Source: Kosakonia cowanii JCM 10956 = DSM 18146 (lineage in GTDB: Bacteria > Pseudomonadota > Gammaproteobacteria > Enterobacterales > Enterobacteriaceae). From it: DNA of 64,000 bases. This document shows positions 1 through 10,488 of this stretch, piece after piece. Within the stretch, counting starts at the first letter, position 1; each line of letters opens with the position of its first letter. Below the pieces are notes generated by a model. It made no database searches, was not told the origin of the DNA, and was given only the letters and a program-made list of their open reading frames with translations. A program made the position numbers and the translations under genes. The DNA lies in NCBI RefSeq assembly GCF_001975225.1, contig NZ_CP019445.1:62001-126000 (forward strand), read 5' to 3'.

Positions 1-977
1 TGTTCGGCATTGAGGGTCAGACGCGCAACCTGGTTAGTTCTGATAAAACGACTCAGATCGACAGGTTTCCCCTGGAACTGGATCTGGACAGCCGACGGCG
101 CGCCAATTTTCAGTTTATAGGGCGCCTGGCCAGTGAGATTCAGCGTGGCATCTTTACGCTGCATACCGCTAAAGAGTTTCTTACCGGTCGCGTCGCTCAC
201 TTCCAGCCAGCAGTCGGCATTAAAGTTCATTACCAGCGCGTTCGCGTCGGCAGATGCGCCCGCTACGCCCGCCTGATCGGTTGGCAGCTGAGAGGCGTTA
301 TTGGCGGTAGCAGCAGGCTGCTGGGAAGTGGGTTCAACGTTCGCCTGTGAAGGCGGAACCACGCTGTTCTGGTTAGCGGTCGTGGCAGGTGAGGTGGTTG
401 CAGGTGCCTGCGTGCTGTTGGTCGGGGCCGGGGTTTCAACCGGGGTGGAACCGTTGTCCACCGGGGTTGAGGCAGCCTGGTTATCCAGCGGCACGCTCTG
501 GCCGTTGCTGGCATTAAGCTCGGCGGAGGATTGATCGGCCATGGTGCTGATCTCTTCCTGCTGCGCTTTGTGGTTTTGCCACCACCATGCGCCCGTCAGG
601 CCGACGACCACAAACAGCACCAGCCAGGTGACGCTCATCAGCCAGCCGTCGCGTTTTTTGCGCGGTTTACCCAGCGCAAAGCCCTGCATCGGTGCGACTT
701 TTGCCGCGCGGATCGGCGCTTGTTTCTCAAGAATCGGCAGCAGCTCTTCTTCTGGAATGTGTACCAGGCGAGCATAGGAGCGGATATAACCGCGCACAAA
801 GGTGGATGCCAGATCGGCAGGCGACCTGTCCTCTTCGATATCGCGTACCGTGGAGACCTTCAGGCACAAGCGTTCGGCAACCGCTTGCTGGCTGAGTCCA
901 AGTTGCTCACGAGCATTGCGCAGACGAACGCCCGTGGATTGTGCTTCGTTTTGGTCTTGAGTGGCTTCAGTATTCAT
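1..977 (-). CDS. rodZ: RodZ, cytoskeletal cell-shape protein (3' end outside window)
   Basis: RodZ links the MreB cytoskeleton to the elongation machinery at the inner membrane and maintains rod shape. The first 325 codons are present and the last few residues run off the left edge (E. coli protein is 337 aa from memory). Visible parts in order: an N-terminal cytoplasmic helix-turn-helix domain (about residues 10-85, [20 protein letters not shown]), a basic stretch with KPRKKRDG, one transmembrane helix near 112-130, a long Thr/Pro/Ser/Gln-rich periplasmic linker, and the start of the C-terminal beta domain. The start ATG at 977 gives MNTEATQDQ as in E. coli. In E. coli ispG lies downstream, which would be beyond this edge. 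Confidence 0.96.
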   Translation of the reverse strand, partial: MNTEATQDQNEAQSTGVRLRNAREQLGLSQQAVAERLCLKVSTVRDIEEDRSPADLASTFVRGYIRSYARLVHIPEEELLPILEKQAPIRAAKVAPMQGFALGKPRKKRDGWLMSVTWLVLFVVVGLTGAWWWQNHKAQQEEISTMADQSSAELNASNGQSVPLDNQAASTPVDNGSTPVETPAPTNSTQAPATTSPATTANQNSVVPPSQANVEPTSQQPAATANNASQLPTDQAGVAGASADANALVMNFNADCWLEVSDATGKKLFSGMQRKDATLNLTGQAPYKLKIGAPSAVQIQFQGKPVDLSRFIRTNQVARLTLNAE

Positions 978-1268
978 TCGCTACAACTACTGGTACGTGA
1001 AAAGTAAACACACAGGCGCGCGTAACCGCATAACCTACACACGCCGCGAAAAATCCGGGTCAGTTAAACGTAGACCCACAGTATAAGACTGTCAGGTTCG
1101 TGATAACAGGACGGCTTTCAGCACTATTTGCTAAGCCGTTGTTCCAGCATTACATACTGCCTCAAAGTAAGAGGAAACGCACCGTAATTATTAACGGCCT
1201 CTATATAAGCAGGCCAAATATTCAACATATTCCAAACCTGCGGCGCCAACTTCGCGCCGCAGTCACGC
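978..1268. other. rodZ-rlmN intergenic region
   Basis: About 290 bp with no convincing gene. It should hold the rodZ promoter on the minus strand; a TATACT -10-like element lies near 1080 but I see no good -35. A GC-rich hairpin (GCGGCGC at 1240-1246 pairing with GCGCCGC at 1254-1260) lies just after the rlmN stop. On the minus strand it is followed by only a weakly T-rich stretch, so it may be a poor terminator or an RNA 3' end stabiliser. Small ORFs here have no recognisable sequence or ribosome binding site. Confidence 0.6.
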
Positions 1269-2435
1269 TTACACCGCTTTAACCGCGATCGGCTCGCCCT
1301 GCAGGCGTTTACGCATGGTGCGCTTGGTACGGTCGATGACCTCGCCCGCCAGCTGACCACAGGCGGCATCGATATCGTCGCCACGGGTTTTACGCACAAT
1401 GGTGGTGAAACCGTAGCTCATCAGCACCTTGCAGAAACGGTCAATACGGCTGTTGGAGCTGCGGCCATACGGCGCGCCCGGGAAGGGGTTCCACGGGATC
1501 AGGTTAATCTTGCACGGCGTATCTTTCAGCAATTCGGCCAGCTCATGGGCGTGTTCAGTGCCGTCATTGACGTGATCCAGCATCACATACTCAATGGTCA
1601 CGCGGCCCTGGTTGGCGTTGGACTTCTCCAGGTAGCGGCGAACCGACCCGAGGAAGGTTTCGATATTGTACTTTTTGTTGATCGGTACAATTTCGTCGCG
1701 AATGGCGTCATTCGGCGCATGCAGCGAGATCGCCAGCGCAACGTCAATCATATCGCCGAGTTTATCGAGCGCCGGAACAACGCCGGAGGTAGAGAGCGTC
1801 ACGCGGCGTTTGGAGAGACCAAAGCCGAAGTCATCCAGCATGATCTCCATCGCCGGCACCACGTTGGTGAGGTTGAGCAGCGGTTCGCCCATGCCCATCA
1901 TCACCACGTTGGTGATCGGGCGGTTGCCGGTCACACGGGCAGCGCCAATGATTTTCGCGGCGCGCCACACCTGGCCGATAATTTCCGATACGCGCAGGTT
2001 GCGGTTGAAGCCCTGCTGCGCCGTGGAGCAGAATTTACACTCCAGCGCACAACCGACCTGGGAGGAGACGCAGAGCGTCGCGCGATCTTCTTCCGGAATA
2101 TAGACGGTTTCAACGCGCTGATCGCCGACGGCGATAGCCCATTTGATGGTGCCATCAGAAGAGCGTTGCTCCTCGACGACTTCAGGGGCGCGGATCTCCG
2201 CAACCTCTTTTAACTTGCCGCGCAGCACTTTGTTGATGTCGGTCATCTCATCAAAGTCGTCGCAGCAGTAGTGATACATCCACTTCATCACCTGGTCGGC
2301 GCGAAACGGTTTTTCGCCTAAGTTTTTGAAAAACTCACGCATCTGCTGACGGTTGAGATCCAGCAGATTAATTTTTGCATCTTTGTTTGGAACCGTGAGA
2401 GCGTCGCTCTCAGACATGGCAATTTGTTCAGACAT
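1269..2435 (-). CDS. rlmN: RlmN, dual-specificity rRNA/tRNA adenine C2-methyltransferase
   Basis: A radical-SAM enzyme that methylates C2 of A2503 in 23S rRNA and A37 in some tRNAs. The 388-aa protein carries the radical-SAM cluster CALECKFC (Cys129, Cys133, Cys136). The C-terminal cysteine that forms the methylated intermediate lies in DAACGQLAG near residue 359. The GGEP-equivalent MGMGEPLLN and the family end (RKRLQGEP) are present. It is about four residues longer than the E. coli protein because of a variable N-terminus ([10 protein letters not shown]). It lies between ndk and rodZ, as in E. coli. Confidence 0.97.
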   Translation of the reverse strand: MSEQIAMSESDALTVPNKDAKINLLDLNRQQMREFFKNLGEKPFRADQVMKWMYHYCCDDFDEMTDINKVLRGKLKEVAEIRAPEVVEEQRSSDGTIKWAIAVGDQRVETVYIPEEDRATLCVSSQVGCALECKFCSTAQQGFNRNLRVSEIIGQVWRAAKIIGAARVTGNRPITNVVMMGMGEPLLNLTNVVPAMEIMLDDFGFGLSKRRVTLSTSGVVPALDKLGDMIDVALAISLHAPNDAIRDEIVPINKKYNIETFLGSVRRYLEKSNANQGRVTIEYVMLDHVNDGTEHAHELAELLKDTPCKINLIPWNPFPGAPYGRSSNSRIDRFCKVLMSYGFTTIVRKTRGDDIDAACGQLAGEVIDRTKRTMRKRLQGEPIAVKAV

Positions 2436-2480
2436 ATTTTATTCCGGCCTCGTTATTACACGTTGTGGCCCGTGGAGGGT

Positions 2481-2524
2481 TAAAAAGAAGCGCCCCAGGC
2501 AAGCTTCAGCTCATCCTGGGGCGC
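2481..2524 (-). terminator. Rho-independent terminator of ndk
   Basis: A perfect 10-bp inverted repeat, GCGCCCCAGG at 2490-2499 and CCTGGGGCGC at 2515-2524, has a 15-nt loop. Read on the minus strand the stem is followed by TTCTTTTTA. It lies between the ndk stop and the rlmN start and so separates the two minus-strand genes. Confidence 0.88.
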
Positions 2525-2615
2525 AACATTGTACAAATTCTGTCGCACAGATACCACGCCTGGACGCGGCATTTACCAATTAAAGTGTAAATCTCTTTAC
2601 ACAGTTAACCGGAAA

Positions 2616-3047
2616 TTAACGGGTGCGCGGGCAAACTTCGCCTTCAGCGAAGAAGTAAGCGATTTCGCGAGCGGCAGATTCAACGGAGTCGGAACCGTGG
2701 GTGCCGTTCTCGGTGAAGCTGTCTGCGTAATCTGCGCGCAGAGTACCGGCCAGTGCGTTGTCCGGGTTGGTTGCGCCCAGCAGATCGCGGTGACGCTGAA
2801 CGGCGTTTTCGCCTTCCAGTACGGAAACCACGATCGGGCCGGAGGTCATGAACTCAACCAGGCCATCAAAGAACGGGCGACCTTCGTGCTCAGCGTAGAA
2901 ACCGCGCGCCTGCTCAACGGTCAGGTGCAGCATTTTGGTGCCAACGATTTTAAAACCTGCCGCTTCAAAGCGAGAGAAGATGTTACCAATAACGTTTTTT
3001 GCCACCGCGTTCGGCTTGATGATGGAAAAAGTACGTTCAATAGCCAT
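2616..3047 (-). CDS. ndk: Nucleoside diphosphate kinase
   Basis: Ndk transfers the gamma phosphate of ATP to NDPs and dNDPs through a phospho-histidine. The 143-aa protein has the usual bacterial length. It contains the catalytic signature NGTHGSDS with the phosphorylated residue His117, the N-terminal [12 protein letters not shown] strand and the Kpn-loop region. It is a single gene with its own terminator (2481-2524) and lies upstream of rlmN and downstream of pbpC on the minus strand, as in E. coli. Confidence 0.98.
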   Translation of the reverse strand: MAIERTFSIIKPNAVAKNVIGNIFSRFEAAGFKIVGTKMLHLTVEQARGFYAEHEGRPFFDGLVEFMTSGPIVVSVLEGENAVQRHRDLLGATNPDNALAGTLRADYADSFTENGTHGSDSVESAAREIAYFFAEGEVCPRTR

Positions 3048-3197
3048 GATTACCTCAGTAAGTTGTTCTGTTGCCCTGAATAGGTGTGGCGCGGATTATA
3101 AAGAGCAACACCGGTCTTGCCTATGGATTAAGGTAACATTTTTTTAAAATAAGACGAGTTTGAGCAACACCAACACCTGAATGCGCCCTTTCTCACC

Positions 3198-5522
3198 CTA
3201 TTGCACCGTAAACTGCACCGCGGCGACCTGCCCCGCCTCATCCATTACCACCAGTTGATAATCGCCGGCTTTATCGAGCTTCAGGCTCAATAGAGTACCG
3301 CGCGCCGTCAACGGTTCACCGTTCAAAAACCACCAGCGCCCCCCTTCCCCGCCGCTGCTTTGCAGAGGAAGAATCGCAAAATCCTGGCCGGGTACGCGCT
3401 TAATCACCGCCCCTTCGCGCACGCCATTTAACAACAGCGGCGGCGGGGCGTTCTCATCCCGCGGCGGGCAAATGCGGTCCGCAGGCGGTAAGCGCGCGGC
3501 GCGACGCTCGCCGGGCGGCAGCCACGGCTCTAGCGGCAGCGGCCAGACGATCCAGTTTTTCTGCTGCGCATCCGGACAATCCGCCGCCACGCGCCGCCCC
3601 TGATGGTTCAGCCACAGCGGAAAACTGATGCCGTGCAGCCCTTCCTGCTCCGGCATTAACAGCGTCGGCGGCTGGCTGCCATCAAGTAACCAGGTGGCAA
3701 GGCGGCGGCGGCAGTTGCTGTCTCCGGCAGGCAGGCTCTGCCCGCCCGGCCAGCAGATCACCCCGCTGCTCACCGACGCCGGGCGCGGGTCGCGCGGTAA
3801 GCGCGCCTGATCCAGCGCAGAGCGCGGTTGCAGCAGATTGTTTACCTGGTTGAGTAGCGGCACGGCGCTGGCAAAACCAAACTGCCCGGCAACCGGCGTG
3901 CCGTCCGGGCGGCCGGTCCAGATACCGATCACATACCGGGAGTTGAGGCCGATGGCCCAGGCATCGCGATAGCCGTAGCTGGTGCCGGTTTTCCATGCCA
4001 GCGGCACCACCTGCGGCAGCGCGCTGTCCGGCACCGGCTGCGCTTCATTCGCCAGGATTCGGCGGATAATCCACGCCGCGCCCGGCGACATCAGGCGGCG
4101 TTCAGCCAGCGGCTCATCGGGCGTCAGCCTTAACTTGCCCGCTTTACCTTCACGGGCAAAAGCGCTGTAGGCGGCAGCGATATCCTCCAGCCGCGCGCCA
4201 GCTCCGCCGAGGATCAGCGACAGGTTTGGCTCCGCACCGGCGGGCAGCATTAGCGGCAGCCCGATATTACGCAGATTACCGGCAAACTTTTTCGGCCCGT
4301 AAGCCTCCAGCACCTGAACCGCAGGCAGATTGAGCGAGCGTACCAGCGCCTCGTTCATGCTCACCGGGCCATGAAAACCGCTGTCGAAGTTACCGGGGCG
4401 ATAATCCCCGACGCGCCGCGGCACATCCTGCAGAAGCGATGCGGGGTGGATCAGCCCTTCGTCCAGCGCCAGGCCGTAGATAAAGGGTTTCAGCACCGAT
4501 CCCGGTGAGCGCACGGCGCTGACCATATCGACATGGCTGAAACGGCTGTCGTCGTTAATATCCACCGACCCCACCCAGCCGCGCACTTTCATATCCGTAT
4601 GGTCGACCACGATGATCGCCAGCGAACTGCGCATCGGCAGCCGGGATTTGACGCTCAGCGCCAGCTCCTCCAGCTGTCGTTGCAGGCTGGCGTCCAGCGT
4701 GGTGGTCACCTTCAGCTTTTTGTTAGCGCCCAGCATGCGGCGGGCAAAGAGCGGGGCCAGCTGCGGCATCTGCCGTGGCGCTAACCACACCGGCTCTTCA
4801 CGCGACTCTTTCACCTGTGCCACCGGCCACACCTGCTGCGTCACCATGCGATCCAGCACCTTATCGCGCGCTGCCTGCGCGCGCTGTGGCCAGCGGTCCG
4901 GGCGTAAACGGCTCGGCGCTTGTGGCAGCACGGCGAGCAGTGCCGCTTCCGCATAGCTCAGCTTTGAGGGCGGTTTGCCGAGATAGGCCCAGCTCGCCGC
5001 ACCGACACCTTGCAGAGTCCCACCAAAGGGCGCGCGGTTGAGGTAAATGGTCAAAATGTCGCGCTTGGAGAGATGCCACTCCAGCTGCATCGCCCGCCAC
5101 AGCTGGCGAACTTTGCCGCCAAAGGTGCGCGGATGCGGGTCAAGCAGACGTGCCACCTGCATGGTGAGCGTACTGCCGCCGGAAACCACGCGCCCGTAGC
5201 GCAGATCCTGCCAGGCCGCGCGCGCAATTGAGAAGGGGTTAACGCCGGGATGGTCCCAGAACCAGCGATCTTCATACTGGATAAGCGCCTGTAAATAGCG
5301 CGGCGAGACCTCTTCAATAGTGACCGGATAGCGCCAGATGCCGTCGGCATCAGCAAAACGCCATAGCGGCGTGCCATCTTCGGCCACGACCACCCGCGCG
5401 GGTGACACCTCGTTCAGGGGCAGTGGCCAGATTTTATCGGCGGCGATAATCAGCAGCACGAAGAGAAGAGGCACACCCGCCAGCCAGCGCCAGCGGGTGC
5501 GTATCAGAGAGACGATCTTCAC
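3198..5522 (-). CDS. pbpC: Penicillin-binding protein 1C (peptidoglycan glycosyltransferase/transpeptidase)
   Basis: A class A PBP in the inner membrane with its bulk in the periplasm. The 774-aa protein has an N-terminal membrane anchor (about 11-28). The GT51 glycosyltransferase domain shows catalytic Glu84 in QYEDRWFW and GGSTLTMQVARL. The transpeptidase domain has SVLK with nucleophile Ser342, and the KTGTSYGYRD box. The C-terminal BiPBP-C domain has several cysteines. The start is GTG at 5522, one base after the yfhM stop, so the two are almost certainly co-transcribed and translationally coupled. PBP1C and YfhM are a recurrent pair in Gram-negatives and are thought to act together in envelope defence or repair. 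Confidence 0.96.
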   Translation of the reverse strand: MKIVSLIRTRWRWLAGVPLLFVLLIIAADKIWPLPLNEVSPARVVVAEDGTPLWRFADADGIWRYPVTIEEVSPRYLQALIQYEDRWFWDHPGVNPFSIARAAWQDLRYGRVVSGGSTLTMQVARLLDPHPRTFGGKVRQLWRAMQLEWHLSKRDILTIYLNRAPFGGTLQGVGAASWAYLGKPPSKLSYAEAALLAVLPQAPSRLRPDRWPQRAQAARDKVLDRMVTQQVWPVAQVKESREEPVWLAPRQMPQLAPLFARRMLGANKKLKVTTTLDASLQRQLEELALSVKSRLPMRSSLAIIVVDHTDMKVRGWVGSVDINDDSRFSHVDMVSAVRSPGSVLKPFIYGLALDEGLIHPASLLQDVPRRVGDYRPGNFDSGFHGPVSMNEALVRSLNLPAVQVLEAYGPKKFAGNLRNIGLPLMLPAGAEPNLSLILGGAGARLEDIAAAYSAFAREGKAGKLRLTPDEPLAERRLMSPGAAWIIRRILANEAQPVPDSALPQVVPLAWKTGTSYGYRDAWAIGLNSRYVIGIWTGRPDGTPVAGQFGFASAVPLLNQVNNLLQPRSALDQARLPRDPRPASVSSGVICWPGGQSLPAGDSNCRRRLATWLLDGSQPPTLLMPEQEGLHGISFPLWLNHQGRRVAADCPDAQQKNWIVWPLPLEPWLPPGERRAARLPPADRICPPRDENAPPPLLLNGVREGAVIKRVPGQDFAILPLQSSGGEGGRWWFLNGEPLTARGTLLSLKLDKAGDYQLVVMDEAGQVAAVQFTVQ

Positions 5523-5523
5523 G

Positions 5524-8500
5524 TTATGGCGTGATGATCAACGGGCCGCTGGCCGCGCCGGTTGCCCGCCACTGCGGAACATACATTGATTCCACCTGCG
5601 GAGCCGGAACCTGGTAGGTGCCAGGCGTCACTGCACGCGCCAGATAGACCAGCGTGACAGGCTGCCCTTCGCTCACCGGTACGGCGGCGACAAAGCGATC
5701 GTCACGGAACTCCATATGCTGAATATCGGCCTGCTGCATGCGGTTGAGCAGCTCCTGCACTTCGCTACCGCTCTCCTGCAGGCTGGCACTGCTGCTGGCC
5801 AGGTTCTGGTTTTCCAGCTCCAGACCCGCAGGCAGCAGATCGACCACCAGCGCATCCGGAACGTTCTGGCTGGCCGTCACTTCCAGCCACACCAGCACCA
5901 GCTCACCGCTCTTCAGGGAAGAGAGCGGCTTGCTGCGCCCGTCGGTGCCGAGCACGTTGCGTTCGATATGCAGAACTTTGCCCGAAGGCGCCGGAGCCTG
6001 CTCTGGGTAGCCTGTAGTATCGAGACGCAGCCACAGCGGTGTGGTGCCGCTGTTAGTCACTTGCAGTGCACCAAGCTGATCCGACTCAAGGTTACGGCTC
6101 TGCGCGGTGTTACCGGCCAGCATCGCGGTATCAAGCGAGGTTTGCGCCTGCCAGTTACCGGTGCTGTTTTGCAGGTTGCGGCCTGCCATAAACAGCGCGT
6201 TGCTCTCCTGGGTTGAGAGCCAGCGCGGGCTGTATGCCTGCTCGGAGAGCGTAGCCAGCAGGTGCGCCTGCGCATCTGGCAGCAGCTTGTTGTCCTCCAG
6301 CAGCGCCAGCATCAGCGCGTTATCACGCAGGTTGCTGCCGTAATCCGCCAGCCAGCGGTTTTCCGCAATGCGATCGGTTTTCAGCGCCAGCGCGATAGCC
6401 TGATCGCCGCGCTGGGCATCGCCCATCAGCTTCAGCGCAACGCCAAGCTGCATTAACGGCAGCCCGGCTTTCGCCTGCTCGTGGCGCTGCCAGATTTCAC
6501 GCAGCGCACCCAGCGGCGCTTTCTGCTGACGCGCCAGCACCAGACCGGCGTAGCTCTGCACGGCAAATTTCGTCGCTGGCAGATCGTCGCTGTAGCGCAC
6601 CGCCATCGCCGCCGGATCCTGCAGGTAGCGCAGCAAGCGGTTGTTGGCGTTGTTCAGCGCTTCAGCCGGAACGCTGTAGCCCTGCGCCGAGGCGCTGACG
6701 AGGAAATCGGTCACGTAGGCGGTCAGCCAGTACTCTTCCGAGCCGCTATTATCCCACAGGGAGAAGCCGCCGTCGTCACGCTGCATCTGCAGCAGACGAG
6801 AGATGCCGATATCCACCGCCGCGCGGCGCTGCTCATCGCTCTCGCCTTTGATGCCCAGCGCTTTAAGCTGTGCAGCGTTGGTGTAGAGCGACGGGAAGAG
6901 CCCGCTGGCGGTCTGCTCCAGGCAGCCGTAAGGGTAAGCGCGCAGCTCCTGAATATAACGGGCGATATTGAGTGGCGGTTTGCCGCTCAGCAGCAAGCGA
7001 CCCTGCAGCGTAGCAGGCGAGATGCCCGCCAGATGCTGGCCCGGCACCTGCCAGCTTTCGCCCGGATTGAGCATCGCACCGGTGTTGATGGTCTGCGCGG
7101 CGAAAGGGGGGCGTACGCCAATCTTCCACTGCTTCTGCTGCGGCGCGAAGGTTTCGCCCGGCAGCGCAAGGCCGCTGATTTGCGCGGCAATCTCGCCATC
7201 GCCGAAGCCATCCAGCGCGCGCACCGGAATAAAGAGCGTGGTGCGTTTACCGGCCCCGAGCGTCACGCTCTGGGTGGCGGCACCTTCAAGTGAGAGCAGA
7301 CCGCTTGCCGTCAGATCGACATTCAGGGTTTGCGGCTTGTCCGTCAGGTTGCTGAGATCCAGCGTCAGGCGAGAGGTGTCACCGCTGCCGAGGAAGCGTG
7401 GCGTGTTCAGCTCGGCAATCACCGGGGCTGCGACTACCACTTTGCTTTCGCTGCTGCCAAAATCGTCTGCCGTCCAGGCCTGCGCCATGACGCGCAGCTC
7501 ACCATTGAAGTCGCCAATCGGCATCGTCACGGTGCCTTCGCCGTTTTCATCCAGCGTCACCGGCTGCGCCTGCTGGGCAATGATGGTGACGTGGTTAACC
7601 GGCGGTTTGCCGCCGCGGTTCATCTCATCACCGTCACCGCCGAAGCGCAGCGCCGCAAGACGACCCTGGCCTTCAATCACCTGGCCGTAGATATCATAGA
7701 TATCTGCGCCATAGCGTTTCTGGCCGAAGAAGGCCTGCCACGGATCTGGCGTTACGTAATCGGTAATATTCAGCACCCCGCTGTCGACAGCGGAGAGCAG
7801 GACGTTAACCTGTTTCGGCGTCGCGCCATCTTTCATCGAGGCTTTAACTTTGACCTTCAGCGGCTGGTTAGGACGCATTTTTTGCGGGGCGTCGAGGGCA
7901 ATCTCCAGGCGACGGTTCTCATCACCCATCGGTAGATGCAGCAGGCCGACCGCGCGTTTTGGCGTGGCGGATTTCGACTTATCGCCAGGGCGCACCACCA
8001 GCGTGCTGATATAGAGATCGTGGCGCTGCCACTTCTGATCGACCGGGATCGAGAGATCCAGCCCGTCAGCCGGGACATCAATCTCCTGCCACCACAGCGG
8101 ACCTTCGCTGGACTCGATCATCGCATAGCCTTTACCGGCGGCAGGTGCGGTGACGTGCAGCTTAACGGTATCGCCCGCTTTGTAAGAGGGTTTATCGAGC
8201 TTCATGGTGACGCGATCCGGGCGTGCCGCACCGGCGCCGTCGCTGTTATCCTGCCAGCTGTAGCCAGCCCAGAAACGCACGCTGCTGACGGTCTCATCCG
8301 GGCCTTTGACCTCCAGACGATAGGAGCCCCAGTCCACCGGGAAGGTGACTTTGCCGGTCTCATCGGCTTTCAGCGTCAGGCTCTGCTCGCCTTCCACCAG
8401 ATCTTTCTGGTTGAACTGCGACTGCCAGCCGTCATTTTCCGACCAGTTCCAGAAGTAGTCGCGGCGCTCGCGGATCAGGCGCACCTGCAGATCGCTGACC

Positions 8501-10488
8501 GCTTTTTTGTTGCCCTGCGCGTCGGCATAGACAATATCGAACGCGGCGTTACCGCCCTCATCGACAATCGGCTGATTGACGGTGGTGTCGGTGCGGTAGT
8601 CATAGACCGCTTTTGAGGCGAACTGCGGGCGAATACCCGGCAGAGCGGGCGCAGGCCAGATTGCCTGCTCCGCGCGGCGGGTCACCGGACGGCCGCCCGA
8701 TTCGAGCAGGCTGGCCTGCAGAATCACTTCCAGCGGCGAGTGTGAATCCTGCCACTGGCTCGGCGTGGTCACTTCGCCTTTGCCCTCATCATCAAGGGTC
8801 AGATGGGTTTCATCGAGGCTGCGGCTCAGGTTCTCTTCGGCGATATCGCCAAACTGGAAACCTGGCAGCGCGGCAACCGCTTCACGCAGCGGGCGCAGGA
8901 ACAGCTGACCCTGCAGGGCGTTGCCGCTTGCAGGTGCACCGTAGAGATAGTGGCCTTCAATGCTAAACACCACGTCAGCGGCAGGTGCCAGCGGCGTCGG
9001 CTGCGGCGTAACATTCAGCGCCATGCGCTCCGGCATAAAGTCTTCGACGTGGAAGCTCCACTCGCGCGACAGGTTGTCGCCGGTATTGGCGCGAACATGC
9101 CACATGCCGGTCTGCGCGCTGGCGTCCAGCGCATAAGTGAAGTGATAGAGGCCGTTCTGCGGCTGGCTCACCACCGAGCGAACCACCTGCCCGTCCGGTT
9201 TTACCACTTCCAGCTTGACCGGCTGTGCGGCAATCGGCTTGCCGTCGCTGTCGCGCAGCAGGCCGTTGAGGATCACCGTTTCGCCAGGGCGATAGAGATC
9301 GCGCGGGCCAAACATAAAGAACTGTTTGCTGTAGCCTGGCTCGCCGGTAATGGCGAACTCAGCGAGATCCAGCGCCGGGAGGTTAAGGTCGAGCAGCGTG
9401 GTTTCGCCCTCTTTACGCGCCAGCAGCAACGCGCCCTCTTTATCGGTACTTAACGTGGCGTGACCATCGCTGTCGGTCTTCGCCTGCGCCAGGCTCTGCC
9501 CCTTCTCATTGAGCAGCATCACATCGATACCGCCGAGCGCCGCGCCGCTTTCCAGCCCCTGGGTGAAGATATCCAGGCGGTTATGGTAACGGTGCGCAGA
9601 GAGGCCAATGTTGCTGAGCGTGAAGAGCGTCGCGGCATTGCTGTAGTTGTAATGCCCCGCCTGGTTCATCACGGCGATATAGACGCCCGCCTGCTGTAGC
9701 GGTTTGATGCTGCTCAGCGGCAGCATCAGCTTTTCGCGGGTGTTGCGCGCCGGGTTGAGGTCGAAGCGCCCGGTATAGACCAGATCCGCCATCTTCAGCA
9801 GCGTATCGGACTCCCAGTTGGAGAGCGAACTGCGGTACTCCCACTGGCTAATGAATGAGGCCAGCGATTCCGGCTTCACGCGGTAAAAGTTGATGTCGAC
9901 ATTTTCGACGTTGAGCGCCATCACCGGCAGCCCTTCAACCACTTTGCCCGGCAGCAGCGAGCCACGGCTGGCGAAGCCAACGCTGGGCTGAATATCCTGG
10001 GTGGTGATCGATTTCTCGAAGCTCTTGCCGAAGGTGGCTTTATTAAGCGCTACCAGCCCGCTCTCCACCGACACCAGCAGTTCGCGGTTCGGCTCAAGGT
10101 GGCGCAGGCGCAGCTCTTTCAGGTTCGGTGCCAGTTCCCAGGCACCATCGACTTTGCCGCTCTTCTTATCGACCAGATGCACCACCTGGGCAAAATTCTG
10201 ATCCGGATCGAGCGGCACCGAGAAGGTCAGCACCAGCGTGGCGCTGCCGTCGAGCTGCACTTCGGACGCATCCAGCAAGTTTAAGGGCTTGCCTTCGCTA
10301 CGCGCGGCAAGTTCATCGCGTTTGGCTTTATCCGGCATGGCTGCTGCCGCAGGCGTTTGCGCGGCGGATGAGGCGGACGCGGGTTCAGGCGCGCTGGCGC
10401 TCTTCGGTTTATCGTTATTGTCACAGCCTGCAAGCGTGAAGGCTGTGAGGAGCGCGAAAGTCAGCGCCGCGTAACGTAGCGGTTTCAT
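5524..10488 (-). CDS. yfhM: Bacterial alpha-2-macroglobulin, periplasmic lipoprotein (YfhM/ECAM)
   Basis: A very large protease-trapping lipoprotein anchored to a membrane and facing the periplasm. The chosen ATG at 10488 gives a 1654-aa protein with a lipoprotein signal peptide ending LAGC (lipidated Cys22), and AGGGA lies upstream. The reading frame stays open another 60 codons, but that extension has no signal and no family match. The thioester motif CLEQ is at Cys1189 in YPYGCLEQTASG, so this is the thioester-bearing type. Macroglobulin repeats fill the N-terminal half, and the receptor-binding-like domain is at the end. It is divergent from the PTS operon and directly upstream of pbpC. 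Confidence 0.95.
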   Translation of the reverse strand: MKPLRYAALTFALLTAFTLAGCDNNDKPKSASAPEPASASSAAQTPAAAAMPDKAKRDELAARSEGKPLNLLDASEVQLDGSATLVLTFSVPLDPDQNFAQVVHLVDKKSGKVDGAWELAPNLKELRLRHLEPNRELLVSVESGLVALNKATFGKSFEKSITTQDIQPSVGFASRGSLLPGKVVEGLPVMALNVENVDINFYRVKPESLASFISQWEYRSSLSNWESDTLLKMADLVYTGRFDLNPARNTREKLMLPLSSIKPLQQAGVYIAVMNQAGHYNYSNAATLFTLSNIGLSAHRYHNRLDIFTQGLESGAALGGIDVMLLNEKGQSLAQAKTDSDGHATLSTDKEGALLLARKEGETTLLDLNLPALDLAEFAITGEPGYSKQFFMFGPRDLYRPGETVILNGLLRDSDGKPIAAQPVKLEVVKPDGQVVRSVVSQPQNGLYHFTYALDASAQTGMWHVRANTGDNLSREWSFHVEDFMPERMALNVTPQPTPLAPAADVVFSIEGHYLYGAPASGNALQGQLFLRPLREAVAALPGFQFGDIAEENLSRSLDETHLTLDDEGKGEVTTPSQWQDSHSPLEVILQASLLESGGRPVTRRAEQAIWPAPALPGIRPQFASKAVYDYRTDTTVNQPIVDEGGNAAFDIVYADAQGNKKAVSDLQVRLIRERRDYFWNWSENDGWQSQFNQKDLVEGEQSLTLKADETGKVTFPVDWGSYRLEVKGPDETVSSVRFWAGYSWQDNSDGAGAARPDRVTMKLDKPSYKAGDTVKLHVTAPAAGKGYAMIESSEGPLWWQEIDVPADGLDLSIPVDQKWQRHDLYISTLVVRPGDKSKSATPKRAVGLLHLPMGDENRRLEIALDAPQKMRPNQPLKVKVKASMKDGATPKQVNVLLSAVDSGVLNITDYVTPDPWQAFFGQKRYGADIYDIYGQVIEGQGRLAALRFGGDGDEMNRGGKPPVNHVTIIAQQAQPVTLDENGEGTVTMPIGDFNGELRVMAQAWTADDFGSSESKVVVAAPVIAELNTPRFLGSGDTSRLTLDLSNLTDKPQTLNVDLTASGLLSLEGAATQSVTLGAGKRTTLFIPVRALDGFGDGEIAAQISGLALPGETFAPQQKQWKIGVRPPFAAQTINTGAMLNPGESWQVPGQHLAGISPATLQGRLLLSGKPPLNIARYIQELRAYPYGCLEQTASGLFPSLYTNAAQLKALGIKGESDEQRRAAVDIGISRLLQMQRDDGGFSLWDNSGSEEYWLTAYVTDFLVSASAQGYSVPAEALNNANNRLLRYLQDPAAMAVRYSDDLPATKFAVQSYAGLVLARQQKAPLGALREIWQRHEQAKAGLPLMQLGVALKLMGDAQRGDQAIALALKTDRIAENRWLADYGSNLRDNALMLALLEDNKLLPDAQAHLLATLSEQAYSPRWLSTQESNALFMAGRNLQNSTGNWQAQTSLDTAMLAGNTAQSRNLESDQLGALQVTNSGTTPLWLRLDTTGYPEQAPAPSGKVLHIERNVLGTDGRSKPLSSLKSGELVLVWLEVTASQNVPDALVVDLLPAGLELENQNLASSSASLQESGSEVQELLNRMQQADIQHMEFRDDRFVAAVPVSEGQPVTLVYLARAVTPGTYQVPAPQVESMYVPQWRATGAASGPLIITP

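Noticed and set aside
6481..7293. 270-codon open frame on the plus strand
   Set aside because: It is antisense to yfhM, has no motif or ribosome binding site, and a composition expected from the opposite strand.
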